Shown here: one piece after another, positions 35,983 through 45,971 of the stretch | How positions within the stretch are numbered: the first letter of the stretch is position 1 | Layout of the letters: every line of letters begins with the position of its first letter | Assembly: GCA_017623675.1 (NCBI GenBank) | Contig: JAGAOO010000021.1 | Coordinates: 1 to 64,000, forward strand | Origin: Lachnospiraceae bacterium | GTDB taxonomy: Bacteria > Bacillota > Clostridia > Lachnospirales > Lachnospiraceae | Length of the DNA: 64,000 nt | Direction of reading: 5' to 3' | Notes under the pieces: model-generated | What the model saw: only the letters and a program-made list of their open reading frames with translations | What the model was told of the DNA's origin: nothing | Database searches by the model: none | Program-made: the position numbers and the translations under genes

Positions 35983-37524
35983 TTATTCTGTATCTTCTGT
36001 TACGTTCTCTTCCTCTTCGGAAGTTTGTGGTTTTTCTGAAGATTCTAATTCATCTTCCGGTTCTTCTGTCATTTCCGGTTCCTCTGTCATTTCCGGTTCC
36101 TCCATGCTTTCCTTCTGTTTCATATTCTGAGAACGTTTTTTACGAATCACAAGTATTATGATTCCCAGAATGACTAACAATGCAGGAATACCAATAATTG
36201 CAATACCACTAATCACATATACCTGTGTTCCGGAATATACATTATAATTAATAGAGATAGCCTTACTACGAATGGATATTTTGTCAGTATCTCCTAACAA
36301 ATAATTTAATCCATTTAAGAAGAAATCACTGTTATTTCCGGAAACAACTTCATCCACTTCTGTTGCCAATACATTGGAAGAAGACAACACAATCATCTTA
36401 CCACCGTCTTCTTTTTCTGACAGAGCTGCCAGATAAAACGGTCCTAAAATATCGTCATCTTCTCTGGATACATATTCCGAATACAAATTCACCTTTGAAT
36501 ATGCATAATTTGAGGTGGATAATAAGCCTGTTACCGTATAACCGGATTTGGATTTCAAGGTTATTCCCTTAGCAACCGGTACAATCATTGCCATACCGGA
36601 CTCATATAAATCATGAGTAATCTCTGTATCCTCAATATTGGGTATAATGTAGCTAGGTGTTGACGTTTCCGTTCCGGCACCATAAATCATACTGGTATCC
36701 TGTTCTAATACAATACCTTCTGCTATCTCAATTCCATATTCGTTTATCAGTTTTTCCAAATTATCCAGATCTAATTCTGCTTCTAAAATATAATAAAGAT
36801 TACCGCCCTGATTCAGATAGTTCCGAAGCTTCTGACATTCTTCCTCTGAAAAATCATTGGTCGGTGCATTAATTAATACAATATCAGCATCCTCCGGTAT
36901 CTCTTCATTTAATAATGTCAAATCTGCAACTGAATAATTATCACGCATCAAACGTGTCTGAACATCACTGGAAAGTGTATATTCATTATGTCCACTCGTC
37001 TGATAAATAGTAGAAGTGACTCCATCATTAACTGTGTTAATTGCCGATGTCAACAACCCTTCCAGTTCATAAGACATATCATAGGCTGTATAATCTTCAT
37101 TTATCACAAAATCTGTAAAATCTGCAGAATCCAGATACACATGCTTGTCACCACAGACTACAATAATACTGTCCATATTAATTTCTGTTTCATCTGTATA
37201 TTCAGCAGCAAAATTCGGATAGACTGACAAATCCCGATACATGACCTGTATATGATTACTGCATTTTTCATATTGACGGATTATCTGCTTATAATCCAAA
37301 GGAAAGCCTTCCTCTGAATCCAAAATATACAACTGTACATCCTGCTCCAGACCACCTACAATACTTTTGGTCTGTTCGGATACTGTATAAATACCTTTGG
37401 GGGTCATATCCCAGGAAATATTCCATTTTCCAATTAGAATATTCAACACAACCAATACTGCCACAATTCCTACAATTAACGAGGTAGACAGAATTCCAAG
37501 CTTTAATCGTTGATTCATTTTCAT
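35983..37524 (-). CDS. GldG-like auxiliary subunit of an ABC exporter
   Basis: This protein has an N-terminal helix (about 9-30), then DMTPKGIYTVSEQTKSI typical of the GldG/ABC_transp_aux family, a large extracellular domain (about 35-420), a C-terminal helix (about 425-450) and an acidic cytosolic tail with EEPEMT repeats. In Bacteroidota GldG belongs to the gliding ABC exporter; in Firmicutes the role of these relatives is not known. It overlaps no neighbour and follows the permease by 12 nt. The repeat tail comes from an 18-bp tandem duplication. Confidence 0.85.
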   Translation of the reverse strand: MKMNQRLKLGILSTSLIVGIVAVLVVLNILIGKWNISWDMTPKGIYTVSEQTKSIVGGLEQDVQLYILDSEEGFPLDYKQIIRQYEKCSNHIQVMYRDLSVYPNFAAEYTDETEINMDSIIVVCGDKHVYLDSADFTDFVINEDYTAYDMSYELEGLLTSAINTVNDGVTSTIYQTSGHNEYTLSSDVQTRLMRDNYSVADLTLLNEEIPEDADIVLINAPTNDFSEEECQKLRNYLNQGGNLYYILEAELDLDNLEKLINEYGIEIAEGIVLEQDTSMIYGAGTETSTPSYIIPNIEDTEITHDLYESGMAMIVPVAKGITLKSKSGYTVTGLLSTSNYAYSKVNLYSEYVSREDDDILGPFYLAALSEKEDGGKMIVLSSSNVLATEVDEVVSGNNSDFFLNGLNYLLGDTDKISIRSKAISINYNVYSGTQVYVISGIAIIGIPALLVILGIIILVIRKKRSQNMKQKESMEEPEMTEEPEMTEEPEDELESSEKPQTSEEEENVTEDTE

Positions 37525-37536
37525 ATCTCTACCTCC

Positions 37537-38412
37537 TTAACGCCATCTTCTCTTTTCAATTACCTGAGTTGCTATAAACAGGCAAATTGCAGTAACTGAT
37601 AACAAATAAACAACCGAAGAAAGATTCACAATTCCATTTAAGAATTCTTCGTACCTTTTTTCCAAAGACAGCCAATTCAAACTGGAAGTCAGTCCATACA
37701 TAAACCATTCTTTTTTCCAGAAATATAGTCCTGCCGTAATTCCACAGCCTGCCAAAAAAGCCACAGCGGAAACCAATGGTTTCTTTGTATCAAAATAAAA
37801 CAATACTGTAATTGCAATAATAATGATGCCACAGAACACAAACGTTGGGACAATCCCCTCCGGCACCAGAGAAACAAGCAGTTTTGAAAACAGCGTCAGA
37901 ATACCAAAAACTGCCGATACAATGACTGCAATTACCGGTTCTTCTGTCAAAGCCGAAATCAAGGTGCCAACTGCAATCATAGAAAATGAAAACAGAATCA
38001 TACCAATATATCCGCTAAGCGTATTTGCAATTGGTAACTCACCATTTGCAGCAATTATAATAGGAAACACAGTAATAATTGCCAATCCTATTAAAAAAAT
38101 GGTTGCACATGCCAGAAATTTTCCTAATACTATCTCCCATACAGATACCGGTGCTGTCAGTAACAATTGGTCTGTCTTATGTTTTTTCTCTTCCGCAAAC
38201 AGGCGCATGGTAAGAATCGGAATAGCAATGGCATAAATAAATATCATATAATAAAAGTTACTCAATACATAACTGGCAAAATCATTATATCCGTATCCTA
38301 TGTTTGCCACAGAAAAGAATACACCTGTTATACATACAAATAATGCCAGATATATGTATGCCTGCATGGAGGTAAAATATGCTTTCAATTCCCGTTTATA
38401 AATCGCTATCAT
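37537..38412 (-). CDS. ABC-2 type permease (GldF-like)
   Basis: This 291-residue protein has six to seven hydrophobic helices. The start IAIYKRELKAYFTSMQAYIYL and FAEEKKHKTDQLLLTAPVSVWEIVLGKF are typical of ABC-2/NosY/GldF permeases. It is encoded between its ATPase, which it overlaps by 4 nt, and the GldG-like subunit, so the three should form one exporter. Substrate unknown. Confidence 0.92.
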   Translation of the reverse strand: MIAIYKRELKAYFTSMQAYIYLALFVCITGVFFSVANIGYGYNDFASYVLSNFYYMIFIYAIAIPILTMRLFAEEKKHKTDQLLLTAPVSVWEIVLGKFLACATIFLIGLAIITVFPIIIAANGELPIANTLSGYIGMILFSFSMIAVGTLISALTEEPVIAVIVSAVFGILTLFSKLLVSLVPEGIVPTFVFCGIIIIAITVLFYFDTKKPLVSAVAFLAGCGITAGLYFWKKEWFMYGLTSSLNWLSLEKRYEEFLNGIVNLSSVVYLLSVTAICLFIATQVIEKRRWR

Positions 38413-39350
38413 TCTTCCTCCTCCTTACCGGTTAATTTAATAAATACTTCCTCCAGGGATAACTGTTCTACATTAATGCTGTATACAATCATTTGATTTT
38501 GTGCAAACAGCAGGAACAAATCATCTCTGATATCCTCTTTAGCAGAAACCACCTGGAATTCGTATACTCCCGGCTCAACTTCTGAAACCAGGTTATACCG
38601 TTTTACCAGTTCAGATTCCCGCAAAATCTTATGAATCTCCTTTTTATTTCCTTTTACCACCAGTCGCAACTGCTTTGGATTCGAGTGTTCTAATTCCAAA
38701 CGCTTCGTTTCGTTCTTAGCCACAACTGTTCCCTCATCTAAGATAATAATATGGTCACAAATCGTTTCAATCTCAGATAAAATATGGGAACTAATCATAA
38801 TGGTATGCTTACCGGCAAGAGAACGAATTAATTCCCTGATTTCTATAATCTGATTTGGGTCTAACCCTACCATCGGTTCATCCAAAATCAATATTGGTGG
38901 ATTTCCTACCAGTGCCTGAGCCAAACCTACCCGTTGCTTATATCCCTTGGATAAATGTTTAATCAACATTTGTTCCCGTTCCAACAGATTGGTTTTCTCC
39001 ATTACCTCCGTAGCTTCCTGTTTTGCCTCATTTTTCTTTAATCCTTTTAATTCGCCAACAAATTGCAGATATTCCCGCACCGTCATTTTTTCATATAACG
39101 GTGGTTGTTCCGGCAGATATCCCAGCAATTTTTTTGCCTTCTTTGGCTGCTCCAGTAAATCAATCCCCTGTATCTTTACAGTTCCGGAAGTAGCTGATAA
39201 ATAACCTGTAATAATATTCATGGTGGTAGATTTACCGGCTCCATTCTGCCCCAACAATCCTACAATCTGTCCCTCTTCTAAATGGAAACTGATTCCCTTT
39301 AAGGCTTCATGGCTGCCATAATTCTTTACTAAATCTTCAACAAGCAGCAT
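38409..39350 (-). CDS. ABC transporter ATP-binding protein (GldA/CcmA-like)
   Basis: The protein shows Walker A GQNGAGKSTTMN, the signature LSKGYKQRVGLAQAL, Walker B LILDEPMVGLDP and the switch His in SSHILSEIETICD. The extra C-terminal domain of about 90 residues is typical of ABC-2 exporter ATPases. Its stop overlaps the permease start (ATGA), which argues for coupled translation. Confidence 0.95.
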   Translation of the reverse strand: MLLVEDLVKNYGSHEALKGISFHLEEGQIVGLLGQNGAGKSTTMNIITGYLSATSGTVKIQGIDLLEQPKKAKKLLGYLPEQPPLYEKMTVREYLQFVGELKGLKKNEAKQEATEVMEKTNLLEREQMLIKHLSKGYKQRVGLAQALVGNPPILILDEPMVGLDPNQIIEIRELIRSLAGKHTIMISSHILSEIETICDHIIILDEGTVVAKNETKRLELEHSNPKQLRLVVKGNKKEIHKILRESELVKRYNLVSEVEPGVYEFQVVSAKEDIRDDLFLLFAQNQMIVYSINVEQLSLEEVFIKLTGKEEEE

Positions 39351-39438
39351 TTTTACTCCTCCTAACAGTTTCTATATAATACCTTCTATCATTCATGTTC
39401 CTTAGTATAATCCAAAAATAAGTCTAAATTGTGTCTAA

Positions 39439-40698
39439 TTAAAATGAATCAAAAATTCTTTCTAAATCCCTATTTGCTTCTACATTTCCCATCATAGTAA
39501 TACTTTGCAGGTCCTCTTTGAAAAACTGTTCCATATAATCCATAATATCTTCTATCGTTACCCGTTCCAATTCCGCCAAGGTTTCTTCCATAGTTACAAT
39601 CCGTTCCATATATAGCATATGACGGGCATTATTATTCATACGGTTATGGGTATTCTCCATGGAAAGAAGTAGTTCTGAACGGATCTGGGACAGAGTCTGC
39701 TGTACCTCTTCCCTTGTTGGACCTTCCTTCTTAAACTGTGCCATAGAAGAACAGATTCCCTTATACACATCCTCCAGATTCTCTTCGCTCATACCACAGT
39801 ATATCTGAAACATACCTGTATTCCGATAAGAACTTCCGTAGGAATACAGACTATAACACAGCCCGGATTCTTCCCGAATCTGCTGAAACAATCGGGAACT
39901 GGAGCTTCCACCAATAATATTATTCAAAACAGATAAGGTATAGCTTCGCCTATCCAGATGGGAAACACCCGGATACCCAATACACAAATGCACTTGCTCC
40001 GTTTCCTTCTGGAACCATTTTTTTGCAGGATGGTAAATAGGTTCCGGAATTTCTTTTCTTTTTTCTCCTTTTGGAATCCCACCAAAATGTTGTTCCAATA
40101 AATCACAAACATTCTCGGTATTTACATTACCTGCAACTGAAATTATCATCCGTTCTGCAACATAATGCTTATGCCAGAAATCCAAAAGTTCTGCTCTGGT
40201 TATCGCCTTAACATTTTCTTCCGTTCCTGAAATAATATATCCCAAAGGATGATTCCTCCACACCAGTTTTTGAAGTTGTTCCTGCACCATATCCTCCGGT
40301 GAATCTTCATACATATCTATTTCATCCAGAATAATGCCTTTTTCTTTTTCCAAATCACCTTCATCAAACAAGGAATGAGTAAACATATCACCTAATATTT
40401 CTGCCATTGCCGGCAAATGCTCGTCTAACACCCTGGCATAATAACAGGTTAGTTCCTTTGCAGTATATGCATTCATATCATCTCCCAATAATGCAGTTTC
40501 CATAGCAATCTCCCTTGCTGTCCGATTGCTGGTACCCTTAAACATCATATGTTCAATCATATGTGCAATTCCGTTATTCATTTCATTCTCATAGGCAGAA
40601 CCGGCTTCAACATAAATGCCCAATGCAACAGAACGTACATTGGGCACTGTTTCGATTACCGTTCTTATCCCATTGGATAATTTTCTGGTTTCAATCAT
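39439..40698 (-). CDS. M16-family zinc metallopeptidase
   Basis: The inverted zinc motif HxxEH is at 46-50 (HMIEHMMF), with the third ligand Glu expected in KGIILDEIDMYEDSPEDMV. The rest follows the two-lobed M16 fold, including GGSSSSRLFQQIREESGLCYSLYSY. This YmxG/PepR group is related to mitochondrial processing peptidase; the substrate is unknown. I chose ATG 40698 behind AAGGA, giving 419 residues. It is 19 nt after xerD. Confidence 0.93.
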   Translation of the reverse strand: MIETRKLSNGIRTVIETVPNVRSVALGIYVEAGSAYENEMNNGIAHMIEHMMFKGTSNRTAREIAMETALLGDDMNAYTAKELTCYYARVLDEHLPAMAEILGDMFTHSLFDEGDLEKEKGIILDEIDMYEDSPEDMVQEQLQKLVWRNHPLGYIISGTEENVKAITRAELLDFWHKHYVAERMIISVAGNVNTENVCDLLEQHFGGIPKGEKRKEIPEPIYHPAKKWFQKETEQVHLCIGYPGVSHLDRRSYTLSVLNNIIGGSSSSRLFQQIREESGLCYSLYSYGSSYRNTGMFQIYCGMSEENLEDVYKGICSSMAQFKKEGPTREEVQQTLSQIRSELLLSMENTHNRMNNNARHMLYMERIVTMEETLAELERVTIEDIMDYMEQFFKEDLQSITMMGNVEANRDLERIFDSF

Positions 40699-40717
40699 AA
40701 CTATTTCCTTTATCAAA

Positions 40718-41605
40718 TCATGAATACCTGGCCCTTGGATGTGCCTGGTCATATACTTCTTTTAAACGTACCGCACTTTTTTTCATATATATCTGAGTGG
40801 TTGAAATATCCGAATGCCCTAACATTTCCTGAACAGCTTTCAAATCAGCTCCATTGTTAACCAAATGGGCAGCAAAAGAATGACGTATCATATGCGGTGT
40901 AATATCCTTATGAATCCCTGCCATTGCTGCATAATGCTTAATAATTTTCCAAAAGCCCTGACGAGTCATAGGTGTTCCCTGACAATTCGTAAACAGATAG
41001 TCCGTATTTCCACACATATTGCCACGTGCGGATTGAATATACCGAACCAATGCTGTCTTTGCTGCAGTTTCAAACGGTATAATCCGTTCCTTTTCACCAA
41101 CTTTACAACAGATATAGTTCAAATTCAAATTAACATCTGTCATCTTCAAAGCAATTAATTCGGATACCCGAATTCCTGTGGCATATAGCAATTCCAGCAT
41201 TGCCTTATCTCGCAATTCCTTTGGCGAATCACCGGAAGGCTGTTCCAACAATAGGTTCACTTCCTCAATCGTCAATGTTTCCGGTACTTTCTTTTCAACC
41301 TTTGGCGGTTTTAACTGTTCAGATGGGTCTTGCGCAATCCGCCCCTGCCGTAACATATACATAAAAAATGCCCGAATGGATGCAATGCTTCTGGATATAG
41401 TAGCAGTTGATAAGCCTTGGCGCTCCAAATAAAGCACGTAGGTTGTCAGATTGGTTGCTGTAATTTCCTCCATGCACTTCTTTCCATGTTCATTCATGAA
41501 ATTTTCCAATTTTACTAAGTCCCTAATATAAGCAGCTACTGTATTCTTGCTGGCGCGTTTGACTGTGCTTAAATAGTTCTCAAAGCGTTCAATCTCTTCC
41601 CTCAT
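40718..41605 (-). CDS. xerD: Tyrosine recombinase XerD
   Basis: XerD resolves chromosome dimers at the dif site before division. The core-binding SAM-like domain (about 1-85) precedes the catalytic domain with Arg146 (ATGIRVSEL), Lys172, His238 and Arg241 (HMIRHSFA), His264 (LGHSDIS) and nucleophile Tyr273 (QIYMKK). It is 295 residues. A spoIIM-like and a nudF gene lie upstream, as near xerD in other Bacillota, which supports XerD rather than an integrase. Confidence 0.94.
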   Translation of the reverse strand: MREEIERFENYLSTVKRASKNTVAAYIRDLVKLENFMNEHGKKCMEEITATNLTTYVLYLERQGLSTATISRSIASIRAFFMYMLRQGRIAQDPSEQLKPPKVEKKVPETLTIEEVNLLLEQPSGDSPKELRDKAMLELLYATGIRVSELIALKMTDVNLNLNYICCKVGEKERIIPFETAAKTALVRYIQSARGNMCGNTDYLFTNCQGTPMTRQGFWKIIKHYAAMAGIHKDITPHMIRHSFAAHLVNNGADLKAVQEMLGHSDISTTQIYMKKSAVRLKEVYDQAHPRARYS

Positions 41606-41703
41606 TCAACATTTCCTTTCAAAATATGTCGATACAAAGCCTATTATAATTAGAAATTAATGTAAAATCAAATATAAATTTGCATTTACCCCTGTTTTTC
41701 CTA

Positions 41704-42252
41704 CTATTTTTGCAAAATCCAGTATATTAATTCCGGCGAAATCCAAATTTCCGACAAAACACCTATAATTACTGCACCAATAGGGAGCAAAAATCCTATT
41801 CCCACAGATTGTATGGTAATTCCATTGGGTTGTTTCAACTGTTCTTTTCCGGTCAAAAACAACCAAATCGCCAACACATAACATAAGCCTTGTGGGAAAA
41901 AGCAGGCAATTGCCAAGAATAATCCCTGAATTCCTAACCGCATCGTTTCCAAGGATAAAAACAATCCCCATATAAATCCACCAAAACCTGTAAAAACAAA
42001 CGAAAGAAAAACAGAATTGCAGAAAAATCCAAGCAAAAGAATACCAAGCATCTGCCCCCCTCGTTTTCGCACTAAAAACCATCCCAACGTGTCTCTTTCT
42101 TCCAATATCCAATTTGATATAGAATACTGATCAATAGCAAATACTGCTAAAGATTCCGGAGCTATCCGTTCCATAATATTGGCAAATAATGTTCCCAAAA
42201 CAATCCCGATAAAGCCACTTAAAATCAGCCAGGACACTTTCATTCTTTTCAT
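41704..42252 (-). CDS. SpoIIM-like stage II sporulation membrane protein
   Basis: This 182-residue protein has about five hydrophobic helices and fits the SpoIIM family (LSGFIGIVLGTLFANIM, GGFIWGLFLSLETMRLGIQG, FFPQGLCYVLAIW). SpoIIM acts with SpoIID and SpoIIP in engulfment. I chose ATG 42252 behind GGGGGAT. Sequence and its place next to xerD and nudF support the call. An overlapping frame at 41657-42112 is a shadow. Confidence 0.8.
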   Translation of the reverse strand: MKRMKVSWLILSGFIGIVLGTLFANIMERIAPESLAVFAIDQYSISNWILEERDTLGWFLVRKRGGQMLGILLLGFFCNSVFLSFVFTGFGGFIWGLFLSLETMRLGIQGLFLAIACFFPQGLCYVLAIWLFLTGKEQLKQPNGITIQSVGIGFLLPIGAVIIGVLSEIWISPELIYWILQK

Positions 42253-42329
42253 ATTATCCCCCACTCCTGCCGACTGTACCAAATCTGTTCACACTCAACC
42301 GGTCAGAACCCTATATTCATATAATAGAA

Positions 42330-42353
42330 AAAGCCGGAGTCATGTCCGACTTT
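42330..42353 (-). terminator. Terminator after nudF
   Basis: On the minus strand the 9-bp stem AAAGTCGGA/TCCGGCTTT (one U-G pair) with a 6-nt loop is followed by TTCTATTAT within a T-rich run. It ends the aminotransferase-nudF unit before spoIIM. Confidence 0.75.
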
Positions 42354-42430
42354 ATACTATATATGCTGGAAAACAAAGAAATATTCAAGCTTACGTTTCG
42401 CTATTCTCCCTTTTGTCTGTCTTTTACTAA

Positions 42431-42973
42431 CTATTCCTCTTCCTGCTGTTTCATATGATAATACAGAATAGCTATTATGGTTTTAGCATCAATAATCTCT
42501 TTTCTTTGAATCATTTCCAAAGCTTCCTTCAGAGAAAAACGATAGATTTCAATATTCTCATCTGGATCCAAATGGCGTTCACAACGTACCAGATGCTCAG
42601 CCAGATAAATATCGGTTTTCTCATTACTAAAACCAATAATTCCATATGCCTGTGCGATGAATTCCAGATGTTCTGCGTGATACCCCGTCTCTTCCTCCAG
42701 TTCTCTCCTGGCACATATTTCACCAGTATGATCTTCTGGTTCCCGTAATCCGGCAGGTATCTCATACACCTCCTGATCTACAGAATTTCGATATTGACGA
42801 ATCAGTACCAGCCTGCCTTCTTCATCAACAGGCAACACTGCAGCTCCACCGGAATGCTTCAATAAGTCATAAACCACCTGTCTTCCATCCGGCAATTCCA
42901 AATGATCTTCATACAATTCCACCAATTTACTCTTGTAAACCAGCGTTTCTCCCAATTTTTTATACTTTGCCAT
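42431..42973 (-). CDS. nudF: NUDIX hydrolase, ADP-ribose pyrophosphatase type
   Basis: It probably hydrolyses ADP-ribose to AMP and ribose 5-phosphate. The Nudix box reads GLREPEDHTGEICARRELEE then ETGY: the catalytic REL-EE-TG part is intact, but one extra residue lies between the first Gly and REL relative to the consensus Gx5Ex7REUxEExGU. Length (180) and the N-terminal DLLKHSGGAAVLPVDEEG fit the NudF group. It is 15 nt after the aminotransferase gene. Confidence 0.88.
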   Translation of the reverse strand: MAKYKKLGETLVYKSKLVELYEDHLELPDGRQVVYDLLKHSGGAAVLPVDEEGRLVLIRQYRNSVDQEVYEIPAGLREPEDHTGEICARRELEEETGYHAEHLEFIAQAYGIIGFSNEKTDIYLAEHLVRCERHLDPDENIEIYRFSLKEALEMIQRKEIIDAKTIIAILYYHMKQQEEE

Positions 42974-42988
42974 AAATCCTTACTATCC

Positions 42989-44191
42989 CTATACCTCTAA
43001 CGAATTCAAGAATGCTTCTAAACGGTCCAAGCCCTTTTCAATATTTTCGAGAGATATTGCATAGGATAATCGAATATGATTCTCAATGCCAAAATCCTCA
43101 CATGGGATTAAAGCCACATTGAAATCATTAATCATAATATCTGCTAATTTTGCAGAACTTCCAACCACTTCTCCCTTATACTTCATGGCAACAGCTTCAG
43201 AAACATCAATAAATACATAAAATGCTCCCTTTGGTTCTACACAGGAAATATATGGCATCTTGGCAATTCGCTCTACCATGTACTTTCGGCGTTCATCAAA
43301 ACGTTCTTTCATATATTGAATGGTTTCCTGTGGCCCATTAATTGCTTCTACCGTTGCTTTCTGTGCAATGGAATTTGGATTGGAAGCACTGTGACTTTGA
43401 ACACTACTCATCAATTTTGCAATTTCCAAAGAAGATCCGGTATAGCCGATTCTCCATCCGGTCATGGCATAGCTCTTAGACACACCACTTACTGTGATGG
43501 TTCGTGCATAAATCTCATCATTCAAACTACCAATACTAATATGTTCTGCATCATCATAGGTTAAATATTCATACATTTCATCAGCTACAACATAAATGTC
43601 TTTTTCAACAACAAATGCTGCAATTGCTTCCAGTTCACCTTTTGTATATAACATACCTGTTGGATTACATGGAGAATTCAACACAAGTGCCTTAGTTTTA
43701 TCCGTAAAAGCTGCCTCTAACTCCTCCACAGTAACTTTATAACCATTTTCCTTTTTCGTTGTAACTGCTACCGGAATACCATCCTGTAGTTTCACCATCT
43801 CCGGGTAACTTAACCAATATGGTGCAGGAATCATTACTTCATCCCCCGGATTCAAAATAGCAGAAAAAACATTAATTAAAGAATGTTTACCACCATTGCT
43901 GATTACAATCTGTTCCGGTGTATAATTCAAATGATTAAAGGTCTTAAATTTCTGACTAATTGCTTCCTTTAATTCCATAATACCGGAAGCCGGAGTATAT
44001 TTTGTAAAGCCATCACGAATCGCTTGAATTGCTGCGTTATTAATATTATCCGGTGTATTAAAATCCGGTTCACCAGCCCCAAAGCCAACTACGTCAATTC
44101 CCTTTGCCTTTAATTCCTTTGCCTTTGCTGTAATCGCCAAAGTAGATGAAGGTTTTACAGCTTTTGCTTTGTTTGATAATGTTAATGCCAT
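42989..44191 (-). CDS. Class I PLP aminotransferase (aspartate aminotransferase type)
   Basis: A fold-type I aminotransferase of the AspB/PatA group. Visible are GAGEPDFNTPDNI near the N-terminus, SNGGKHSLINVF, NSPCNPTGMLY, the PLP-binding Lys in SGVSKSYAMTGWRIGYTG and RLSYA at the end with the Arg for the substrate carboxylate. It is 400 residues. It has its own promoter (44252-44280) and is co-transcribed with nudF. Confidence 0.93.
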   Translation of the reverse strand: MALTLSNKAKAVKPSSTLAITAKAKELKAKGIDVVGFGAGEPDFNTPDNINNAAIQAIRDGFTKYTPASGIMELKEAISQKFKTFNHLNYTPEQIVISNGGKHSLINVFSAILNPGDEVMIPAPYWLSYPEMVKLQDGIPVAVTTKKENGYKVTVEELEAAFTDKTKALVLNSPCNPTGMLYTKGELEAIAAFVVEKDIYVVADEMYEYLTYDDAEHISIGSLNDEIYARTITVSGVSKSYAMTGWRIGYTGSSLEIAKLMSSVQSHSASNPNSIAQKATVEAINGPQETIQYMKERFDERRKYMVERIAKMPYISCVEPKGAFYVFIDVSEAVAMKYKGEVVGSSAKLADIMINDFNVALIPCEDFGIENHIRLSYAISLENIEKGLDRLEAFLNSLEV

Positions 44192-44251
44192 TATTTCACC
44201 ATCCTTAGTTATTATATTTACATTTTCTGCTTCTATATTTCAACTTTTCTT

Positions 44252-44280
44252 ATAGTAATATAATCATAGCCAATTTGCAA
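44252..44280 (-). promoter_or_regulatory. Promoter of the aminotransferase-nudF unit
   Basis: The minus strand reads TTGCAA, 17 nt, TACTAT, about 60 nt upstream of the aminotransferase start and just after the rny terminator. Confidence 0.55.
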
Positions 44281-44300
44281 GTATTAATAATAGAAAAAAA

Positions 44301-44331
44301 CCGCCATGATACCTTAGCGGTATCATGACGG
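44301..44331 (-). terminator. Terminator of rny
   Basis: The stem CCG-CATGATACC (44301-44313) pairs with GGTATCATG-CGG (44319-44331) with one mismatch and a 5-nt loop. On the minus strand it is followed by TTTTTTTCT. Strong intrinsic terminator. Confidence 0.85.
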
Positions 44332-44373
44332 AATACATTCAGTTTCATGCTTCAATGATCCAATGCATGTTTC

Positions 44374-45924
44374 CTACTTCGCAACATCAGTCGCACGAGA
44401 CTCTCGAATTAAGCTTACCTTAATCTGTCCTGGATATTCTAATTCACTCTCGATCTGTTTAGCAATATCACGAGCCAAAATAACCATATCCGCATCGCCG
44501 ACCTGCTCTGGAACTACGATAACACGAATCTCTCTACCTGCCTGAATAGCAAAAGACTTATCAACACCATTAAAACTATTTGCAATTGTTTCTAACTGGG
44601 TTAATCTTGTTGTGTATGTTTCTAATGTTTCCCGTCTGGCACCTGGTCTTGCAGCCGAAATTGTATCCGCTGCCTGTACAATACATGCAATCAGCGATTC
44701 CGGTTCTACATCACCATGATGAGACTCAACGGCATTAATAACAATTGGAGATTCTTTATACTTCCGGCATAAATCCACACCGATTGAAATATGCGAACCT
44801 TCCATTTCATGATCCACAGATTTACCAATATCATGTAGAAGTCCAGCTCGTTTAGCCATGCGGACATCTACACCGATTTCTCCGGCTAATAATCCACATA
44901 ATTGAGCAACTTCAATGGAATGCTTTAATGCATTCTGACCATAACTGGTACGGAACTTCATCTTACCAAGTAAACGAACCAACTCTGGGTGAATACCATG
45001 AACACCTACCTCTAAGGTTGCGGCCTCACCTTCTTCACGCATCATGGTTTCGACTTCTTTCTGCGCTTTTTCAACCATTTCTTCAATTCTAGCTGGATGA
45101 ATACGTCCATCTACAATTAATTTTTCAAGTGCAATTCTTGCAACTTCACGTCTGATTGGGTCAAAGCTGGATAAAATCACTGCTTCCGGAGTATCATCAA
45201 TAATTAAATCAACACCTGTCATTGTTTCAAGTGTACGGATATTACGTCCCTCTCTACCAATGATACGTCCCTTCATTTCATCATTCGGTAACTGAACTAA
45301 TGAAATTGTGGTTTCAGCAACATGGTCTGCTGCACATTTCTGTATAGCATTTACCACATACTCTTTTGCCTTCTTACCAGCCTCTTCCTTCGCTCTGATC
45401 TCCATTTCCTTGATCATTACTGCAGTTTCATGTTTTACTTCATCTTCAACAGTCTTTAATAAGTAATCTTTTGCTTGTTCAGAGGTTAATCCAGAGATTC
45501 TCTCTAGTTCCTGTAGTCTTCTCGCCTGGAGTTCTTCAACTTTGGCCTTCTGCTTATCTAAAGAAGCTTCTTTAGCTGCCAAAGAGGATTCTTTCTTTTC
45601 CATCTGTTCCGCCTTGCGATCCAGATTCTCTTCCTTCGAAAGAACACGCTTCTCCATTCGCTGTACTTCGTTCCGTCGCTCTTTCATTTCTTTCTCGAAT
45701 TCATTCTTGGTACGAAGATTCTCTTCTTTCGCATCAAGCAGAGCTTCACGTTTCTTAGCTTCAGCGGTCTTTAATGCTTCATCAATAATCTCACGAGCTT
45801 TATCTTCAGCCTTACCAGTCTTACTTTCTGCAACATTCTTACGAAATGCAATAGCTGCAAACCAAGTAATAACTGCAACAACCAATACTATAACAGCACA
45901 AATTATATAATGAATCGGTTCCAC
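44374..45924 (-). CDS. rny: Ribonuclease Y
   Basis: RNase Y is the membrane-anchored endonuclease that starts mRNA decay in many Gram-positives. It has an N-terminal helix (about 4-25), a long coiled coil (about 35-200), a KH domain ([20 protein letters not shown]) and an HD domain with metal ligands in [12 protein letters not shown]. It is 516 residues. The start is GTG 45924, and its ribosome site can fold into a small hairpin with the bases next to the start codon. It is monocistronic with its own promoter and terminator. Confidence 0.97.
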   Translation of the reverse strand: MEPIHYIICAVIVLVVAVITWFAAIAFRKNVAESKTGKAEDKAREIIDEALKTAEAKKREALLDAKEENLRTKNEFEKEMKERRNEVQRMEKRVLSKEENLDRKAEQMEKKESSLAAKEASLDKQKAKVEELQARRLQELERISGLTSEQAKDYLLKTVEDEVKHETAVMIKEMEIRAKEEAGKKAKEYVVNAIQKCAADHVAETTISLVQLPNDEMKGRIIGREGRNIRTLETMTGVDLIIDDTPEAVILSSFDPIRREVARIALEKLIVDGRIHPARIEEMVEKAQKEVETMMREEGEAATLEVGVHGIHPELVRLLGKMKFRTSYGQNALKHSIEVAQLCGLLAGEIGVDVRMAKRAGLLHDIGKSVDHEMEGSHISIGVDLCRKYKESPIVINAVESHHGDVEPESLIACIVQAADTISAARPGARRETLETYTTRLTQLETIANSFNGVDKSFAIQAGREIRVIVVPEQVGDADMVILARDIAKQIESELEYPGQIKVSLIRESRATDVAK

Positions 45925-45937
45925 AGGAGCACCTCCT
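45925..45937 (-). promoter_or_regulatory. Small hairpin over the rny ribosome binding site
   Basis: On the minus strand AGGAG-GTG-CTCCT is a perfect 5-bp stem with a 3-nt loop that covers the ribosome site and ends directly before the GTG start codon. Translational control is inferred. Confidence 0.45.
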
Positions 45938-45971
45938 TATTTAGTTTTCATTGTACGAATACAACAAATCA

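Noticed and set aside
40718-41605. XerD as an integrase of a mobile element
   Set aside because: No attachment repeats, phage or transposon genes are nearby, and the spoIIM/nudF neighbours fit chromosomal xerD.
41657-42112. Overlapping frame inside the spoIIM-like gene
   Set aside because: It is a frame shadow with skewed Trp/Cys/Phe content; the other frame matches SpoIIM.
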